The notes under the pieces were generated by a model. It saw only the letters and a program-made list of their open reading frames with translations, had not been told where the DNA came from and did not search any database. From positions 1-7,512 of the forward strand of contig CAYMDP010000077.1 of the NCBI GenBank assembly GCA_964389375.1: DNA of 7,512 nucleotides, written 5' to 3'. The stretch is from CAYMDP01 sp964389375 (lineage in GTDB: Bacteria > Bdellovibrionota > Bdellovibrionia > Bdellovibrionales > UBA1609). Below, one piece after another: positions 6,895 to 7,512 of the stretch. Positions within the stretch are counted from its first letter, which is position 1. Each line of letters begins with the position of its first letter. The position numbers were made by a program, and so were the translations under genes.

Positions 6895-6938
6895 ATTTCA
6901 GCACAATGCACAAGGACGAAATCTCGCGCCTAATGCGC

Positions 6939-7032
6939 TCGAAAAGCTTTCGCTTTAAGCATATTCGAAAAGCTCGGGCTGTATCGTAAAAAGACTTGTC
7001 GGATAGGGCATTTGTATAGGACTTTAAGCATA
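6939..7032 (+). repeat. Interleaved short direct repeats upstream of the GcvH-like gene
   Basis: Two words each occur twice in the order A-B-A-B. TCGAAAAGCT is at 6939-6948 and 6965-6974; CTTTAAGCATA is at 6953-6963 and 7022-7032. The first copy of A is also part of an inverted repeat, CGAAA-AGC-TTTCG (6940-6952). They lie in the only sizeable gap of the right block (6841-7058) after the terminator, where the promoter of the next gene should be. I find no convincing -35/-10 pair there, though TATAGG at 7015-7020 could be a -10. Confidence 0.45.
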
Positions 7033-7046
7033 GCTCAACTTTTAGT

Positions 7047-7051
7047 GGAGG
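7047..7051 (+). promoter_or_regulatory. Ribosome binding site of the GcvH-like gene
   Basis: GGAGG stands 7 nt before the ATG at 7059, a near-ideal Shine-Dalgarno, and fixes the start of this small gene. Confidence 0.75.
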
Positions 7052-7058
7052 CCTCGAG

Positions 7059-7424
7059 ATGGACGATTTAATTACATATATGGGATACGAGTGGATCTCT
7101 GTTGAAGACGGTGTCATCACGATCGGAATCAACGAGGCCGGACTTGACGAGTTCGCCGAGGTCAACGCATTAAATCTTCCCGCTGAAAGCGAAGAAGTCA
7201 TCCCAGACGAAGTTTGTGGAGAGCTAGATACCGATCAAGGCCCGATGAATCTTTATTGTCCTGTTGAAGGTCAAGTCGTTGAAGTCAACGAGGCGGTTAT
7301 AGAAAAGCCACAGTTGATTCTTGATGATTGTTATGGAGATGGATGGCTTTTTAAAGTAGAGCCGAAGAACACTGAGGACCTAGAGTCCCTGACTTCTGCC
7401 TCCACCAATGACAGGGATGATTAA
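7059..7424 (+). CDS. GcvH-like protein (H-protein/biotinyl-lipoyl fold) lacking the lipoyl-lysine
   Basis: The 121 residues align along almost the whole of the glycine cleavage H protein. YMGYEWISVEDGVITIGINE (7-26) matches the N-terminal EHEWL...YTVGIT stretch. LYCPVEGQVVEVNE (65-78) matches IYAPVSGEIVAVND, and PQLILDDCYGDGWLFKV (84-100) matches PELVN...PY..GWIFKI. In true GcvH a lysine in the ESVKA motif carries lipoate and shuttles the aminomethyl group. Here the segment reads GELDTDQGPMNLY, and a gap-free alignment to E. coli GcvH places Gln60 at the lysine. It therefore cannot be lipoylated at the normal site and probably is not a working H protein. The protein is strongly acidic and cytoplasmic. 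No other gcv gene is near. The start is set by a GGAGG site; the stop overlaps the next gene. The fold is confident, the role unknown; a scaffold or regulatory role is speculation. Confidence 0.85.
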   Translation: MDDLITYMGYEWISVEDGVITIGINEAGLDEFAEVNALNLPAESEEVIPDEVCGELDTDQGPMNLYCPVEGQVVEVNEAVIEKPQLILDDCYGDGWLFKVEPKNTEDLESLTSASTNDRDD

Positions 7425-7512
7425 AACCGATACTGCGTTTAGTTCTTATTTAAGGACCCATAGCTTTGCGGCACTTTCATTTATTTTCGCTTTTATCCTG
7501 ATACTTGCTGCT
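7408..7512 (+). CDS. Membrane-anchored protein, N-terminal fragment (runs off the right edge)
   Basis: The frame is open from the ATG at 7408 to the window end (35 codons). A second in-frame ATG at 7417 is equally possible and would overlap the GcvH-like stop by 8 nt (ATGATTAA). An in-frame stop at 7390-7392 limits how far upstream it could begin. After a short polar start (MIKTDTAFSSYLRTHS) comes a hydrophobic run (FAALSFIFAFILILAA) that reads as a signal anchor or first membrane helix. No Shine-Dalgarno stands at a good distance from either ATG, so translation is probably coupled to the preceding gene. Too little is present to name a family. Confidence 0.6.
   Translation, partial: MTGMIKTDTAFSSYLRTHSFAALSFIFAFILILAA

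Noticed and set aside
6906..6989. Small plus-strand frame of 27 codons (basic peptide, starts MHKDEISRLMRSK) between the glnA terminator and the GcvH-like gene
   Set aside because: It has no Shine-Dalgarno, begins 12 nt after the terminator T tract and has no recognisable motif; a frame this short is expected by chance.
6893..7201. Minus-strand open frame of 102 codons over the gap and the GcvH-like gene
   Set aside because: It is antisense to a gene with a clear family match and a strong ribosome site, and it begins inside that gene with no start context of its own.

Overview
The window looks like chromosomal housekeeping DNA from a Gram-negative bacterium. SecA, a TrmL-type tRNA methyltransferase, the PII protein GlnB and a type I glutamine synthetase are all intact, and the spacing is compact with several overlapping start/stop junctions. 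The proteins and moderate base composition fit a delta-proteobacterium-like lineage, and Bdellovibrionota is my best guess. That rests on general resemblance, not on a marker I can prove from the sequence. I see no insertion sequence, phage gene, tRNA, rRNA, CRISPR array or integration site.

Left block (1-4835, minus strand, read right to left). A gamma-glutamylcyclotransferase-fold protein with an extra C-terminal domain overlaps trmL by 11 nt. After 87 nt comes secA, then after 28 nt a zinc-ribbon protein with a long acidic linker, which overlaps by 8 nt a gene for an exported coiled-coil protein that runs off the left edge. The tight packing suggests one transcript or two overlapping ones. 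SecA drives secretion and TrmL modifies the tRNA wobble base; the other three have no certain function.

Divergent region (4836-5074). It holds a plausible sigma70 promoter for each direction. A perfect 7-bp inverted repeat (TATCCCC, 11-nt spacer, GGGGATA) sits on the -10 region of the leftward promoter.

Right block (5075-7512, plus strand). glnB and glnA form the classical nitrogen-control pair, with the uridylylation tyrosine in PII and the adenylylation tyrosine in glutamine synthetase both present. A strong intrinsic terminator closes the pair. After a 218-nt gap with small direct repeats comes a GcvH-like protein that aligns along its length with glycine-cleavage H protein but has Gln where the lipoyl-lysine should be. 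Its stop overlaps the start of a membrane-anchored protein cut by the right edge.

The most unusual items are the lysine-less GcvH-like protein, the cyclotransferase-like fusion that has lost its catalytic Glu, and a SecA that ends in a basic tail instead of the usual zinc-binding SEC-C motif, next to a separate zinc-ribbon gene. None of these amounts to a demonstrable new system.
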